Shown: positions 12,843 through 25,837 of the stretch, one piece after another | Position numbering within the stretch: the first letter of the stretch is position 1 | Layout of the letters: the number at the start of each line of letters is the position of its first letter | Origin: Stercorarius parasiticus | Lineage: Eukaryota; Chordata; Aves; Charadriiformes; Stercorariidae | Length of the DNA stretch: 64,000 bases | Assembly: GCA_013396915.1 (NCBI GenBank) | Contig: VWZL01000187.1 | Coordinates: forward strand, 532,090-596,089 | Direction of reading: 5' to 3' | Made by a program: the position numbers and the translations under genes | Notes under the pieces: generated by a model | What the model was told of the DNA's origin: nothing | The model's input: the letters and a program-made list of their open reading frames with translations, nothing else | The model's database searches: none

Positions 12843-12942
12843 GCCTTCCTGTGAACATGCTGCCTTATGGCTTGAGACCAATGTGTGGGCACTAATCACC
12901 ATCTGGAGAGAGAATGAAATTCAGGGCCAGCTGAACTTGGCT
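12843..12942 (+). other. Exon-like block with Myb/SANT-like domain start
   Basis: This 100-base block has a strong acceptor: a CTAAC branch-like site and pyrimidines ending CTCACTACAG. Its donor is also strong (GCT followed by GTAAGTAG at 12943). It is open in the frame reading PSCEHAALWLETNVWALITI, then WRENEIQGQLNLA. The spacing W-x-x-x-x-x-W/x-A-L-I-x-I-W-x-E-x-x-I-Q-x-Q-L resembles the first helices of Myb/SANT-like DNA-binding domains, found in MSANTD and ZSCAN-type proteins and in Harbinger-derived genes. The second half of such a domain (a VY..IA..L segment and the QCR-K motif) does not follow, so the remainder would have to be in another exon or be lost. The similarity is short and recalled from family patterns. 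It may be a real exon, a fossil transposon protein, or coincidence. Confidence 0.35.
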
Positions 12943-15900
12943 GTAAGTAGTGTTCGAAGTGGGGCGCGGGAGGCTGTATACCAGGCCACTTCTCTTTTAT
13001 CCCGAAAAGCTTCGTTCCACCCCTGTTCCCTAGCAGGAGGTGGCTCCCCAAGTGCCTGTGGGAGCCATGGGAGCAGCTCACTTATACTGATCAGAGCCAC
13101 TCCAAGCAGGGCAACCTGTCCTGCTTCAACTGATTCCCGGGGGTGCTGTGGAGCAAATTGGTGTGGGATGGGAACAGCCCCTGCACAAAGGAGCAAGGTA
13201 CCATAAGTCAGCAAGAAACTTTTGCCTCAGTAGGAGGCCTGGTGGGCTGTATTTTGCTGCCACAAGAGACAGTGGTCCTGCTGAGTTTGGGATTGTGTCC
13301 CCATCCAAAATACACATATCTGCAGAATACAGGTTTCAGGGAACATATTAATGCATGGCAGAGTATCATACTGCCTTTGGGTAGTGGAATGGTTAATTTC
13401 CCCATTGCTGTCAGTTGGGAATGAGGGCTAGAATCACATGCTTGTGATTTTTTTAAATCCTATTCCGAGTGCTTCCATAACTTAGAAAGGAAAATAAAAT
13501 TGTATCGCGTATCATACCACTATTTTCCATTTGTTAAAGACATACTTCTACATCAGGAATAACTTATTGCCCCATGGCTTGTCTTACAGTCTGCCTCTGT
13601 TTTCTTTTGCTTAACTGGGTCCAAGAGTATTTGCAGGGGAGAGGCAGGAAAGGAATGCAACTGCTAAGCTCCTTATGGCCCACATCGCTGCCTGGCAGCA
13701 TTCTCCAGCTGTTGAGATGGATGTTTTATGTACGTGGAAGTAGAGGTGGATTGTTTTCTGTGTGAGATGTATGGTTTTATTAGAAAATGCATGCGTCTCG
13801 TTATGTGAAGTTGTATGCATTTCTGAACAGAAGCATTTGAATGTTCTAACAACAACCCATCATATATTGTGTTTGTTTCTGATTTCAGTTAAGCTGTGAT
13901 AATCTAATAGGATCTTTTTCTGAGTAACAGAATTATTGGCACCATCCATGTTTTTTATACAGCTTAGATATGTACCTGAAGAGTCATTTGTTTACAAGAG
14001 TTAAGAATATCTATACACTTGATAAATCTATCGTGAACAGCAGTGAATAAACTGCAGAAGTTTTTGATTGATTCTGATACAGATATTTTATCAGACGTAT
14101 GGACAAGCCTTGCTCTCTTTTGCATGTGCTCTCTTTTAAAATTTCTTCTACAAGGTGCTTCATGATTACTACCTAGGTTTTCTTCTAAGGTGTAAGATGT
14201 AGTACTACTCCAGAACTGGAATGAAACCACTTGGATGGAAACCAAAGGTACCTCATGTCACCTCTGATGAAATCCCAAAGTAACTAAGTTTGGGGTACAT
14301 CAAAACATGCCTCTCTCTGTTTTCCTAAATTTTATTTCTTAATTCTTGTAGGTTAGATAATATGTTTAATGTGTTATATGTAGTAGTGCTGGCAAATCTG
14401 TGATTATGTTCTCTGTAGGAAGATCTCTATTCTAGCTTTTTTAATTTTGTGAAACTTGCACCACTCAAGCTGAAATTAGCATAAGTTTCGTCTTCCCCTA
14501 ATGTTCCTGAATATGTGCAGTCCCAGGATTACACTGTTGATCAGAACTTTTACTGCAATTGCTGCTTGCATATACCGGGAATCATGCCAAGTGTGAATGA
14601 AAGACCAAGTAGTATGGAAGGAAGTAATACTTGAGAGCATATTTCCCCTAAAACTTGAGGCGTTTGGAAAACGCTGAAGGATTCTTAATTTTAACATACT
14701 CTCCTACTAGCAAATGGCTATGAAAACTACTTTGAAGGTCTATGTTCCAAACACCCTTACTACTTGGTCCTCCTGAGAAATAATAGCCTGCTACCTCTGT
14801 GGCTTCATTAATTCAAGTGGTAGAAGCTTGTACTAAAATATATCTCTCTATATATTGTATTATAGAGCTCTCACTATTATGTATTGTTCAACCTAAAGAA
14901 ATTTTTATTAAAAGCCCAGGCTTTTAAGTGTAATTTCACAAATTAAAACAATGCTAATGTTGCAAAAGTTAGGCAGTCAAAAGTTAAGAAATGCTGCAGT
15001 CAGTTTTCTCTGCAATCTTAAATTGATATTCATGTGCATAAACACTATAATGCACTATTTTATTACATGCTTTTTTCTTCCAAAAGGCTCCAGCCTCATT
15101 AAGTACATTGAATGGAAGTTGCTTAGTTCGTTGCAGAAATAAGAAGGTGCGTGGTGAAAGGATGAGGGGTTTGTTAGAAGAATGGTGTCACAGATAAAGC
15201 AAATAAATGCCATTCCTGTCCCTTGTAGTCTATTCCTGCATCTGCCACAAAATAACCTGAAGAAGTTTCTTAAATTTTGTTAAGTAGTCACTTGTTGTAG
15301 GTCTTATTTTTCTACAAAACTAACTCAGGGCAGTAAAAGTGCTGAGCTCTCACAACTGCTAGTCTAGTCTAGATGTCTAGTGAAGCTTTGCTTTGAAATC
15401 CAAAGTGCTTTAAAAGGCTGTATAATCTGATAAATGAAACTTTGTGTTTCAATTTAAGCTGTGAATTCTTGTGTTTTTCATTTCCACTGTACCTTGGTTC
15501 CCTTGTCTGAAAAATGGGGACAGTAACAAAATTGACTGGAATAGCTGAGGTGATCAAGGGAGAATGCAACAGAAACAACCAGGAGAAAATTAGGAACTTT
15601 ATATCAGCATAGCAAAATCTGTTGTGTAGTTAATAAGGCCAAGGGCCAAAATTTGAGTGAGCATAACCAAGAGGTTATAATAACTCACTCTCTGAGCTCT
15701 GTCTGTCCTGAGTGCTGAATGAGACAGGAGGTCCAGCTGAAAAACTGTATGCATATAATAAATAGTAATATCCTAACCTCTCTGTATAGTGGAGCTGAAT
15801 TAAGACTTCTGTTATTGCCTGTTCTGAACTCTTGACTTTTCAACTTGATGGCCTTTTTCACTGATTTCCTGTAATGAAAACTTTGTATGTATGAAGCATG

Positions 15901-18730
15901 AGAATATATGAGTAAGTATGCATCTGGATATAAATTCCCCCAAATTTTTATGGATACCTCTTACACGTAAAGAATATGCAATGCGGACATATAGATGGCC
16001 TTTCTTTCAAAGGAAGTCCCCATTTGATAGCTTTGTTACTGTTAATAACCAGGTTGCATCCGTGCTGAATGAGCAGCTGCAAAGAATCAGGATATTGGAG
16101 ATGATGCTTCCCTCTGGGTTGCTACAATAAACTCTTGTTTTGGTGCTTTGATTTAAACCACTGAAAATCTCCGAAGGAATGTGTCAGGATGCTAGCGTAT
16201 TCTTTTCCATTTGCAGTACAATGGAGAAAATATTCTTAGGCTCTCCAGAGCGATAAATATGAGATTGCAATACATTTAACTATATTTAAAATGAAAGCAT
16301 GTTGAAAGCGCTCTATTGAATATTAAGTAGATCCTATTATAGTGTACCTCAGATCAGAGTATAGTATTTTCCTTTAATACTTTGAAAGATACTGCTTATC
16401 TTAACTGCAGAAGACGCTATACTAAGGCTCATTTTGGCTATAGATTCAAGGATCCTAGGTCTAATACGGCCTGTAGGATGACTGAGCTGCAGTAGTACTT
16501 GCTGAATGATTCATTGAGCAGTGTTCACATCAGCTTCAAAGAAAAATACTTTTCCTTTCTGCTCACTGAACAGAAGGAGCTGCTGTGAATATGGGTATTG
16601 ACAAGAGGCTAAAGGAATCAAATGGATGATGTGTGAAGGGAAGAGAAAATACATCCATCATGTTCATGCAGTAGGTAATAAGTAATATTGCTGTAATACT
16701 TACTTTTCCACATGAAAATGGTTTACATTTATATATACCTCATACCCAGATTGAGCACAAAATATATTTTTTTAATTCATAAAGAGTGTAAGAACTGCAT
16801 GTGTAAGCAGAGAAAACATATACAGCAAAGTCAGGAACATAGGAATCCTAAAGCCAGAAATGGACTCTGCAAATTTACGTAGCATATACCAACCAAATGA
16901 AACTCTTTCCAAACAAATAAATACTGTTTTAATGAACCATTATGACACATGACATGCTACATAGGATTTGAATCCAAAGCTTCAGTGCTAGATTTTACGG
17001 CCTTTGTTATTTTGTGTTGATGCAGTTACTATCAGACTGCAACTAGTGTTGCTTTCCCTGACAGTAGCAGCAGTGAACTGTTACTCTGTGTGTAGTGTCA
17101 TAACAGAGAGCAATACAGCACCTCAGCAGGGACGCCTATTCTGCAGGTAATGTAGAGAAGCATCTAGATTTGGGAACTGGAAAATGAAGCAACTCAGATT
17201 TGAACCTGCCATGTTAGCGTCAGTGGAGGGGGAGCTGTGCAGTGTAAATGGAATGTCGAAAAAAAACCTGAATTCCTTAATAAGAGCTTCAGCATGTCTA
17301 AAATTGGGTGTTTCATGTTTTTGAATCGGACCAAATTTGGACACATTTTAATGGCACCAGAAAATGCATGTCGTCTTTTCAGACTTACTAAATATTAATG
17401 TCCTCCTCTGCCGCCATTTCCAGAAAGACCAACTCACTGACGTATCCCTGATATTCTGGGCTTGAACTTCTCCAGGGTAGATTCATTAGGCTAGGTGATC
17501 CTGCCTGCCGTCTAGAAGAGAGCTGACATCATGCCATCAATTACAAATAATCTTAACAAATATCAATTTTCTATTGTGTTTGTGTTGGCTTTTGATTCTT
17601 CTCCATAGTAGCTCCTTTTCTTCTCCTGACTGGTGGTGGAAAAGCTGCAACTTGTATGACCCCAGCACTACCCCCAGCACTCAGCTGTAAAAGTGCCAGA
17701 CCTTTATCCAGGTCTTGAGGCAGTTCAGTGTTTCAAGGCTCTGTAACTCTCTCTTTTCTAGATTAGACTTTCGCAGCATAGCTGACTGTTACTCACTAAC
17801 CTTCTCTCAGACACACTAATTTTCACCCTTTATATCAAGCCTTACTGACCCACTCTGTGGAAGCTCATCGCCTTTATACAGTCTTGCAGTTGTTATGCCT
17901 GAGGCCAGCAAAGTCAAATGATGAATGTCTCAGGCAGTCATCTAATCGGAGTGATTTGTAGGCACTCTGAGAGGAACCAAAGTCCAACTGGTGCCTCAGT
18001 GATAAAAGCCCACTGATTAATCCCAAGGCTACACTTTGCTGTGATTTGCCATTTGTACAGAATAAATAAAACATGATCCATTTCACGGTCAGCTGTTGGA
18101 AAACGGTTGCTTGTTAAATTCTCTCCCTCAGAAAAATGAGAGAGAGAACAAGAACTTGTCTGGGATTCTACCCTAGCCTTTTTTCCCCAACTAAGATTGT
18201 TAATGGGCAGGTTTGGTGTTCCAAAAGTGTTTCCTAATGAGTACATGATTTAATATAGTAGATGCTGGTGGATTGATTTAACTTTTTTTTTTTTTAAATC
18301 GGTTTAGATAGGATTATATACCCATACATAAATAGCTTTACATGCATGATAAGTGTATCAAAGGACTGGCTTGCAAAGAGAAAACAATGTTTCTAGAGGC
18401 TTGAAAACTAGGAAACTCAGAACATGACCTGTTGCACAAGCTACTGCTTTCTGTCTATGAATGTTTGACTGTTACGGGGTCTTTCTTTTTTTTTCTTGAG
18501 AGTTCTGTTGCCAAAGGAGAAAGCAAAATACTCAGATACATTTAAATTCATATTTCTTTTTCTTGCTAGTTTATTTATGATCTTATTGTATTATAAGTAT
18601 GGCTTTAAAAATGTCTCTTGGGAGTAGATGTTTTTTCTTAAATAGCCCCCCTTGTATTACACTACAACATGGTTGTAGTCCTTTGGTCTGAGAATCAGAA
18701 GTGATTTTTCTCTACCATAACCATTAATGA
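12943..18730. other. Non-coding DNA, no gene recognised
   Basis: After the GC-richer island ends near 13430 the sequence is AT-rich. Open frames are short. One at 15918-16130 ends with LNEQLQRIRILEMMLPSGLL, which I do not recognise. A few stretches (near 16443-16490 and 17440-17510) faintly recall old CR1 tails but are too diverged to call. Confidence 0.55.
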
Positions 18731-18790
18731 AATTGAAGAAAGAGGGTAATTTGCATAGGTAATTGGAGAAAGAGACTAGTTTGCATCACT
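18731..18790. repeat. 30-base imperfect tandem duplication with octamer-like motifs
   Basis: Two 30-base units, starting at 18731 and 18761, share AATTG-AGAAAGAG, TA-TTTGCAT. The first unit contains ATTTGCAT, the exact complement of the octamer ATGCAAAT bound by POU-family factors; the second has GTTTGCAT. Function is not shown. Confidence 0.7.
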
Positions 18791-21700
18791 TTTCCTAATT
18801 ATTGTGTGTGAACTTCACATGAAATTTTTTTATGTGGGTATAAAGCAACAGAACAGTACTTACTGCATGCTGAGTGAGAAATACATCGTAGAGGAAAAGC
18901 AGTCTGTTACTTTTGGTGGGTTTCTTATGCAAACAATTTTTTGCAGAATCTAGTTTGCTATTAAGCTGCCTTCATGATTCAGTGAGAGTTGACATCCTGA
19001 ATCCAGGATGCTGTGAGAGATTATAGAGCGCTCTCAGGATACCCTTACAGCCAAATGTGAGATCTTTTGCTGCAAAGGGAACTGGCTTTTCATCAACAGT
19101 AGGAGAAGAGCTACAAAAAGGACTTCTGTGCTGGGCAACCACATGACTGGATGATATGAAAGGCAATGTTGTAGTTGGAGGAAAGAGTGCAGAAATGTCA
19201 TTTTATGGCCTGAGGCTAGAATGAGGCTCTGTTGTAGAAGACAGGTAGTATTTCCCCTACGAGCTAGAGCTGCTGATGGGTATCACTGGCCAATGGAACT
19301 CTTTAACTGGTGACTGCAAGCCATGACTGGGTGCGCTGTAGAGGAAGAAGTGAGAAAGAGAAAAGGATATTTTTCCACTAAGTGATTTAGTAGAAAGGTA
19401 GGTGGGGAAAATAAATCAAAAGACCATTGTTCTAAGAACTGTAAGAAAACAGGCTTTAGTTTTAGTGTACTCTGGATTCACTGCTTCTGTTTTCCAAAGT
19501 AGTGCTGTGTTTCAGAAATAAATGTCTGTAACAATGAGTTATGTTTGACACTCTAGCTTAGTGTTGTAGCATGAGAGAATTGCCTATCTAAGTGCCCAGA
19601 GAAGGTGCCGGGTTTTTCCCCTTGGATTTCTGGTGTGTATTCAAGCTAGTTTTGTTCTGTGATTTTATTAAGGGCACTTAGGTTTTGAATTTGTCCTTTG
19701 TTCCTGCTAAGAGCACATGACAGAAGAGTTAGAAAGACACAGCCTGATCTGGAAGGAGCCATTCTTAATTCTGAAGAGAGGCTAATGCAACTGTCTCCAG
19801 AAGACATGAGCACCTCATTGTCTAAATCAGCCCAAGGGAGTTCCAGATGCTCAGGTTGAAACTAAAAGCTAAAAGACCCCTATCAATTTTCATGTCTGAA
19901 AAGATTTGCCTGCTGTGTGCCAGGGCAGACTATAGGATCGATTCAGAACTGTAGGGGTCCTTTTCTCTCACCCATTTTTCTCTCTGCTCAGTAGCTAGAA
20001 CAGTAGGTAACACATCATTCAAAGCTAGCAGCATTGATGCTAATGGTGGCATGTCATTTTAGAGGAATGGAATGCTTTGTTGACAGTATAGCTTTTTGCT
20101 TTATGATTTGGGCATGTTACATGCAACAAGATGTATGTAGTGATGTCAGCTGGGAAGGTCTTACAAGAGCTTTACCTAGGTTTGTGACAGCATTTGTCTA
20201 TCTTCGGACTCACACCCACATTTTATCTTTCTTACGAGTGGTTCAGTCCAGTCTTATAGATCTTTACATACTTCTGTAACACTATGTTAATACTTCTCAG
20301 CTAGGAATTCTGGAAAACTAAAAACCCTCACCCTTTCCCTTTCCACACATCTATGCATTCATTAGTTCTTTGTTCCATACAAAGGAAGAATATTATGGAA
20401 AAAATAAGTTTTTCAGAGTTTTCAATTTTGGTCATTAAAAAGATGAATCTGATTTTTCATTTGATTCTTGGGGCTGCTTAGGCACCTGTACACCAAATTA
20501 CTGTTACTAAAATAGCTTTTATTGAAGATAAATCCTTTGCTGTGTCCTGCAATGCACTGTTAGTAATACATAGCCTTGCTGGAAAAAAAGCCTGCCAGTA
20601 TGAGTTTGGTAAGCATTAGTATCTTCTTTCTGCTTTTCTAGTTGACTACCAATATTGTATTTTTTGCAATGGAAGATTTTCCTCTTCTGAGTACAATTGT
20701 TGCAGTCTTTCCAGGTTTTCCTCCTAGTGAGATTAATGCCACTGAACTGCCCAATAATGACAGGGCACTGCATCCCCAGTCTGCCATCACAGGAGTAGCA
20801 AAGATCATCATTCAGGAAGAAAAAGGAACTTTACCTTTTCCTAAGGTCCTTCCTATTGACACGCACACAAACAAAACTCTCCACGCAGAGAGGACAGAGA
20901 AAATGTCTAGCTTTTATCATTTAGACCTCATGTGTTTTTTTTTTTTATTTCCCTGCGTAGATGTTTGTTGACTCCCAGGTTAGAATATGTTAGGTTTTTT
21001 TTAAGGTTTACTGTCTCTATTGTTAGCAGCAGTTAATAATCCACTAGAAAGACTAAGCAATGTGGGTAAGCAGTTGAACTTTACAGAACAGTACAGTTAA
21101 TCCATGGTAGTTCCAAATTACTAATTTAATGTGCAAAAAATAGATTTATCTATTAATTTGGTAACTAATTGGCAACTACTTCTGGCCAGCATTCCCAAAT
21201 ACGCTTTTAAAAATGTATTCCTACCTACTACTGGCATGATTTTGAATGCTTTAGTTAGCCTTGCCCTTTCCCTTCATCCCATATGCTTCTGCAACTTGGC
21301 ATTAATGTTCTTAGTGTGAAAAACCTTTGAATCAGTAGAAACATTTTCCTCTTTTGTTTGCCCATGAAAACATGTTTCTGGATAGCTATTAGCTGTGAAA
21401 GTGAACATAATCGAGGCACTAATTGCACATTCTCATACCTTTTGTAAGGACAAAATCAGACTCAGAAATAATTCTGAATTCTTACTAAATGTTACAAGTG
21501 TCAGAGTTTCTGCTAAGTGAAACTACTAATCTGCCTGTGTTTTCATTTGTTTTCTGAGCTGCTCATCTCCATCTAGACTGCTTTGTATGCTTGAAACATG
21601 AGCTTTGCTTTGTCTGGTTTGTGCTAGCAGTGCAAGATGCTTTAGGAAGACTCGTATTTTTGAGTTTGTTGCCAAATGGTTAAGGAACCATCTGTTCCAA

Positions 21701-24700
21701 CATGGTGGGTTTCTCCCTGGATGACCGATTGTGTGAAAAGGCATTATGAGATAGCTGGGAAGGAGCATCCTGATCGCTCAGCCAGAACTGAAGGATCACT
21801 GATGGGATCCTTTCGGAATGCACCCATAGCTACCATGTGAGCTCTGCCTACACTTTTATTACACCCAGTGCTCTTGCTGAAACTTTGCAGTGATGCTGCT
21901 TCTGGGAGATCAGACAGACAGATATTCAGTCTTTATTCTTCCTAGGAACTCTGCCATCCCATAGGTAAATGCTGGGGTACTGCTTAAAAGTAGACACAGT
22001 GTAAAAGTACATACGGAAAAACACTTGAAGGAAAAAGATGTGCACTGAGGATTTTTGTCATGGTGATGTGTCTAATTATATGTTCACTTCTTAACTGCTA
22101 CTCCCTTTTATAGGATCACAAACTCTATGCTTAATGAACCATGGCTTGAGATAAGCTATCAATAAGGCTAGGGTAAAAAAAGCCTCCGGCTTCCAGGGTT
22201 TGCATTGTGGTGCATCCATAATGTGAATACAGATCAAAGAACAACAAGGGCAGGTAAATAACCCATCCTTTTAATTTTCACTTTAACCTTTGTTCTGAAA
22301 GTGCAAAAACTGGATTTTCTATTTTGTAGGAAGTTTCATGTCTTTAAAAGTCTGTCTTGTCTCAAAGCAAAAATAAGAATGACAAATTTGGGGGGGGGAA
22401 GTTTGTGAAATGCCTTCCCAAAACAGTGTAATTACGGAGAAACAAGTTTTATTTTAACAGGAATGTTAATGAAATTTTAAATTTGACTTTATTTTGAATA
22501 ACTGTTTTGAAAACAGAACTGTTTGTAGTGGAATCTGCATATTTTTCCAAAACTGAGTACTGCTTTAAAAAGATGAAATTTCAGCAAACAGGTATTTTCT
22601 AGTGGGGAAAAAAACCCAAACAAACCCTTAGTTGGGAATTTTTGAAAAGTCCTAGTTTTATCCAAGAGACATTCTGTCTTGTAACTTGTTCTTGGGCTCC
22701 ACTGAGGGCTGATTGCAAAATGTCAGCATGGTCTGGAATCCCCAGAGCAGCCAGTGGTGAGAAAGCACATAAATCATGCGGCTCCTAGACTGGAGGGGAG
22801 GAGAAGTGGCACCACTGGAGTTACAAATGAGAGATCTTAGCTAGGTTAAGTAAATGACATCCTAATTTCTTCCTGTCAATATAATGGAGCAGTCAGAAAC
22901 AAAGAGAAAGGTTACAGGAATTGGCCAACAAGGTAGAATTTTCTGAAGATTTGCATTAATTCATTACTACGTTTAAGACTTCTAAATTGGGCTTTTTTTA
23001 AGAGATACCTTTTATGTTTTTAAGCTCCTTGAGCCTATGTGGTAATTTATTTTTTAACACAAATAGTTAACCTTTAACCTTTGAGAGAAATCGGGTGGAT
23101 TTGGTGAGCTGATTTAGAACTTACGCTTTTGGATGCCTCATTTGCTACACAAAATTGTAGGCAGAGGCTTTTTTTAATTCTCCCAAACTCTACCTGCATG
23201 TGTTCTAATGTCTCCTCTTATCTGCTTCAAGGGTCCTCTCTAGTGCTGCTTTATGCAAACCACAGCACAGCCAAACTCTTCTCAGAGATTGAGTGAGTGA
23301 CACAGTACATATTTTCAAGGTACACTAAATGAGAAATGTGCAATTTAAGCAAAGCATTCACACATTTGAATGAAAGACTGAAACTGTTGAACCTGCAGCT
23401 GCTGACAGGAAATTGATGTACCAGTTGCTATTTACCTAGCAGAAATTAGTTCTCTGCGATCAGTTTTATTAAACTGGATGGAAAAAGCAAGCATTCCCTC
23501 AAGAGGGTTAAAAATATGTTCCCTTCAAAATTAAGAGTTAAACGTACTTCTTCCCTGTGTCATTGCTATTTTCTCATCATGACCCTTGTTGAGTCTTTTC
23601 CTGAAAAATACCACTATAAAATAGACTAACAAGCTCTCCTAGTTGGCATTTAACCCCAACCAAAGCCTCTCCTTGGGCTTTGGGACCGGCTGATCAGTGA
23701 CAGGAGCTCCCCAAGAGGAGTTTCTTCAGTCAGAATGTTCCCCTATGGGGCACGGGCAAATGCACCAGGCCTCCACCTTTCATTTCCTGAGCACACAGGC
23801 CAGACACCCTGCAGTAGAGCATAAAGTTACGTCTGAATAAAAATGTTATTTTCTATTCCAAACTGGGAACTTTTTCCTAAATTGGACAAGTCCCTAGGGA
23901 ATCTCACTGTCACAAAAAGGTTCAGGTGGTTTCACGCTCAAATGCTTCAAGGCTGTTTGATCTGTCAGAGTTTCCCCTACTGTGAGGATGTAAATTAATA
24001 TTTATTATTAATATAGTACTGCAGTGAGCAAGATGCACCACGCTTGTTAACTTTGCCATGTTAATCTCTGTCTCAAAGCATTTGAAGCCTGTTTCTAGAA
24101 GGGAGAAGATCTGCATGTGTCATATTTTTGGAACAAGAGGGGATAAAAGAAGCTCTTAAATCTGAGGCTGAGATAAGGTTTTTGGGAGAGAGGATTCTAG
24201 TAGCACAGACCAGGTGTATAGTCCAAACAGCAACCACTCCCCTTCCTTTAAGCAATCAAGGACAGTGGGCTGAAGCCACAGTTTTGCTCAATGGGAATCC
24301 AGTGGTCAAAGCTTTTCCTAATTGTGCCCAGGCTCATACAAATGTGAGAGCAGATACATGATACTTAAATGAAAGTGCCTCATGTTAGTACGAAAGACCA
24401 GAGTGGATCTATGTTATTTAAGGCCAAGATGGCTGTTACCTGGGAGATGTTCCAGAGTCTGGTATTTTTGCAGAGTGAGGGCTCTTCAGTAGTTCACTAA
24501 ACCAGCTTTATCTTACCTGACTACTTTCCTAGTAAAATGTAGAGCAGATGGATATTGCTTTTTGTCTAGCTGTAGTAAATCCATGTGGGAACTAACCCTG
24601 GAACTACTCACTTGTATTTTTCAAATCTGTATGCCTAAAATTAAACACTTGCATCCACATCAGTCACTTCAGGCACTGGAAGGAAAAAATGGGTCTTACT

Positions 24701-24966
24701 TCTCAGAGCAGTTAATTCAGTGATGAGACTTGGAAGTTCCAGGGTAACAATTAACGTCAGATGAAAGTACTCAGCACTTAAAAAATTCAGGATTCTAGGC
24801 AATTTTTCAACAGCCATGTTTGAATGTTTGGGTCTCTGTATTTCTTTATTATAAAGATTTTCCTCCTCTTCCTCTCTTTAATTTTTTCCCACACTTATTT
24901 TAGGGATTTTTTTTTGTTCCTTTCAGTCTTTGTTTCATTTGTCATGAGTCTAGCTTATTGTTAGTA
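18791..24966. other. Unique non-coding DNA, no gene recognised
   Basis: No recognisable gene or named repeat. A 109-codon open frame at 20642-20971 starts exactly after a good acceptor (CTTTCTGCTTTTCTAG), but its peptide is unfamiliar and it ends in a T-rich run. A small palindrome (ATTAATATTTATTATTAAT) lies near 23996-24014. Confidence 0.55.
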
Positions 24967-25045
24967 AATCACAGGAGAACAGAATAATGGAAATATGGCT
25001 GGAAGGGTTATTGAGAGATTGCCTAGCCCATCAGTTCTTCCTAGT
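24967..25045 (-). mobile_element. Old CR1 3' tail, minus strand
   Basis: Read on the minus strand, this holds a GATGGGCTAGGCAATCTCTC box, then CCCTTCCAGCC, then ATTATTCTGTTCTCCTGTGA. These match the order of the CR1 3' end (GGACTAGATGATCT, CCCTTCCAACC, ATTCTGTGATTC) with many differences. It is more diverged than the tails at 3031 and 11521, so probably an older subfamily. The 5' limit is uncertain. Confidence 0.65.
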
Positions 25046-25578
25046 GAGGAGCATTGATAGTAAAGCTGAGACATGCAACAGAGCACAAAGTAAAAGGCCT
25101 TGTTAGCTTGGGCTGTGTACCCATGACTGTACCGTCAGAGGAAGGCAGTGCTACCACAAGATCACAAAGGCATGCAGTCTGAAAAAAAACAGTTTGAAGC
25201 AGCAGGGTATCTCTTCCATACCAAGGAGGCCTTAGTATCAGCTCAAACTTTTTTTTTTTCCCCTCATAATCCTACCTCAGTTTTAAGGCACTGCTGTGAG
25301 GAGGTAGCTGCAGGGCTTCAGGACGACACAGGGAGATAGGGTCTGCAGGTTGGACAGGAGGCTGAGGATGCATGAACTTAGAAACAAGGTAGAAATAATG
25401 GAGGTAGGCAGAGCCAGGAGATAAGGAGTGATGAGGCAAGCAGAGCAAACTGTCAAGAAGCTGATGGTGGTTACACTGAAACTTTCCCCAGGAAAGGCTG
25501 GAGATGGCTGGATTTTTTTTTTTTTCTCTGCTCCAGAACAGGATAAGCTTTATCTAAGTGTTCTTGAAAGATATTTGC
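25046..25578. other. Non-coding DNA between CR1 tail and LTR
   Basis: No gene recognised. Contains T-rich runs near 25249-25259 and 25513-25525. A short open frame at 25428-25655 runs into the LTR and is not protein-like. Confidence 0.6.
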
Positions 25579-25583
25579 CTATG
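25579..25583. repeat. Target site duplication, left copy (CTATG)
   Basis: CTATG directly precedes the TG start of the LTR and is repeated exactly after its CA end at 26123-26127. A 5-bp duplication is what ERVL-type integrases usually leave. Confidence 0.9.
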
Positions 25584-25768
25584 TGTCCTGGTTTTGGCTG
25601 GGATAGAGTTGATTTTCTTACTAGCAGCTGGTATAATGCCGTGTTTTGGATTTAGGATGAGAATAATGTTGATAACACACTAAGAAGGCAGGGGGCACCC
25701 AAGAAGCTGAGAGGGGACACAGTTGGGACAGCTGACCCCAGCTAACCAAAAGGATATTCCCTACCGTA

Positions 25769-25791
25769 TGATGTCATGCTCGGTATATAAA
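25769..25791 (+). promoter_or_regulatory. LTR core promoter: CRE/AP-1-like site and TATA box
   Basis: TGATGTCA (25769-25776) is one base from the CRE consensus, with the T in place of the CpG cytosine as expected after methyl-CpG decay. TATATAAA follows at 25784-25791. This order fits the U3 promoter of the retroviral LTR. Activity today is unknown. Confidence 0.7.
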
Positions 25792-25794
25792 GCT

Positions 25795-25837
25795 GGGGGG
25801 AAGAAGGAGGAAAGCAGGGGGAGGGGGAAAGGGGTGG
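25795..25837 (+). other. G-rich, quadruplex-prone tract in the LTR
   Basis: Just after the TATA box, G runs of six, five, five and four bases occur on the plus strand. The last three are close together (GGGGGAGGGGGAAAGGGG); the first is separated by a purine-rich loop. This could fold as a G-quadruplex near the LTR transcription start. Confidence 0.5.

Noticed and set aside
12574..13206. 210-codon open frame, the longest in the window
   Set aside because: Only the part at 12843-12942 looks protein-like. The rest is low in recognisable pattern, overlaps open frames on the other strand and continues past a strong splice donor, so it is not called as a single coding gene.
16443..17510. Two faint CR1-tail-like patches (near 16443-16490 and 17440-17510)
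   Set aside because: Only scattered word matches such as AGGATCCTAGG and GGCTAGGTGATCC; order and ends are not convincing.
20642..20971. 109-codon frame beginning exactly after a splice-acceptor-like site
   Set aside because: No good donor, unfamiliar peptide, runs into a T-rich stretch. Acceptor-like sites are common by chance in T-rich DNA.
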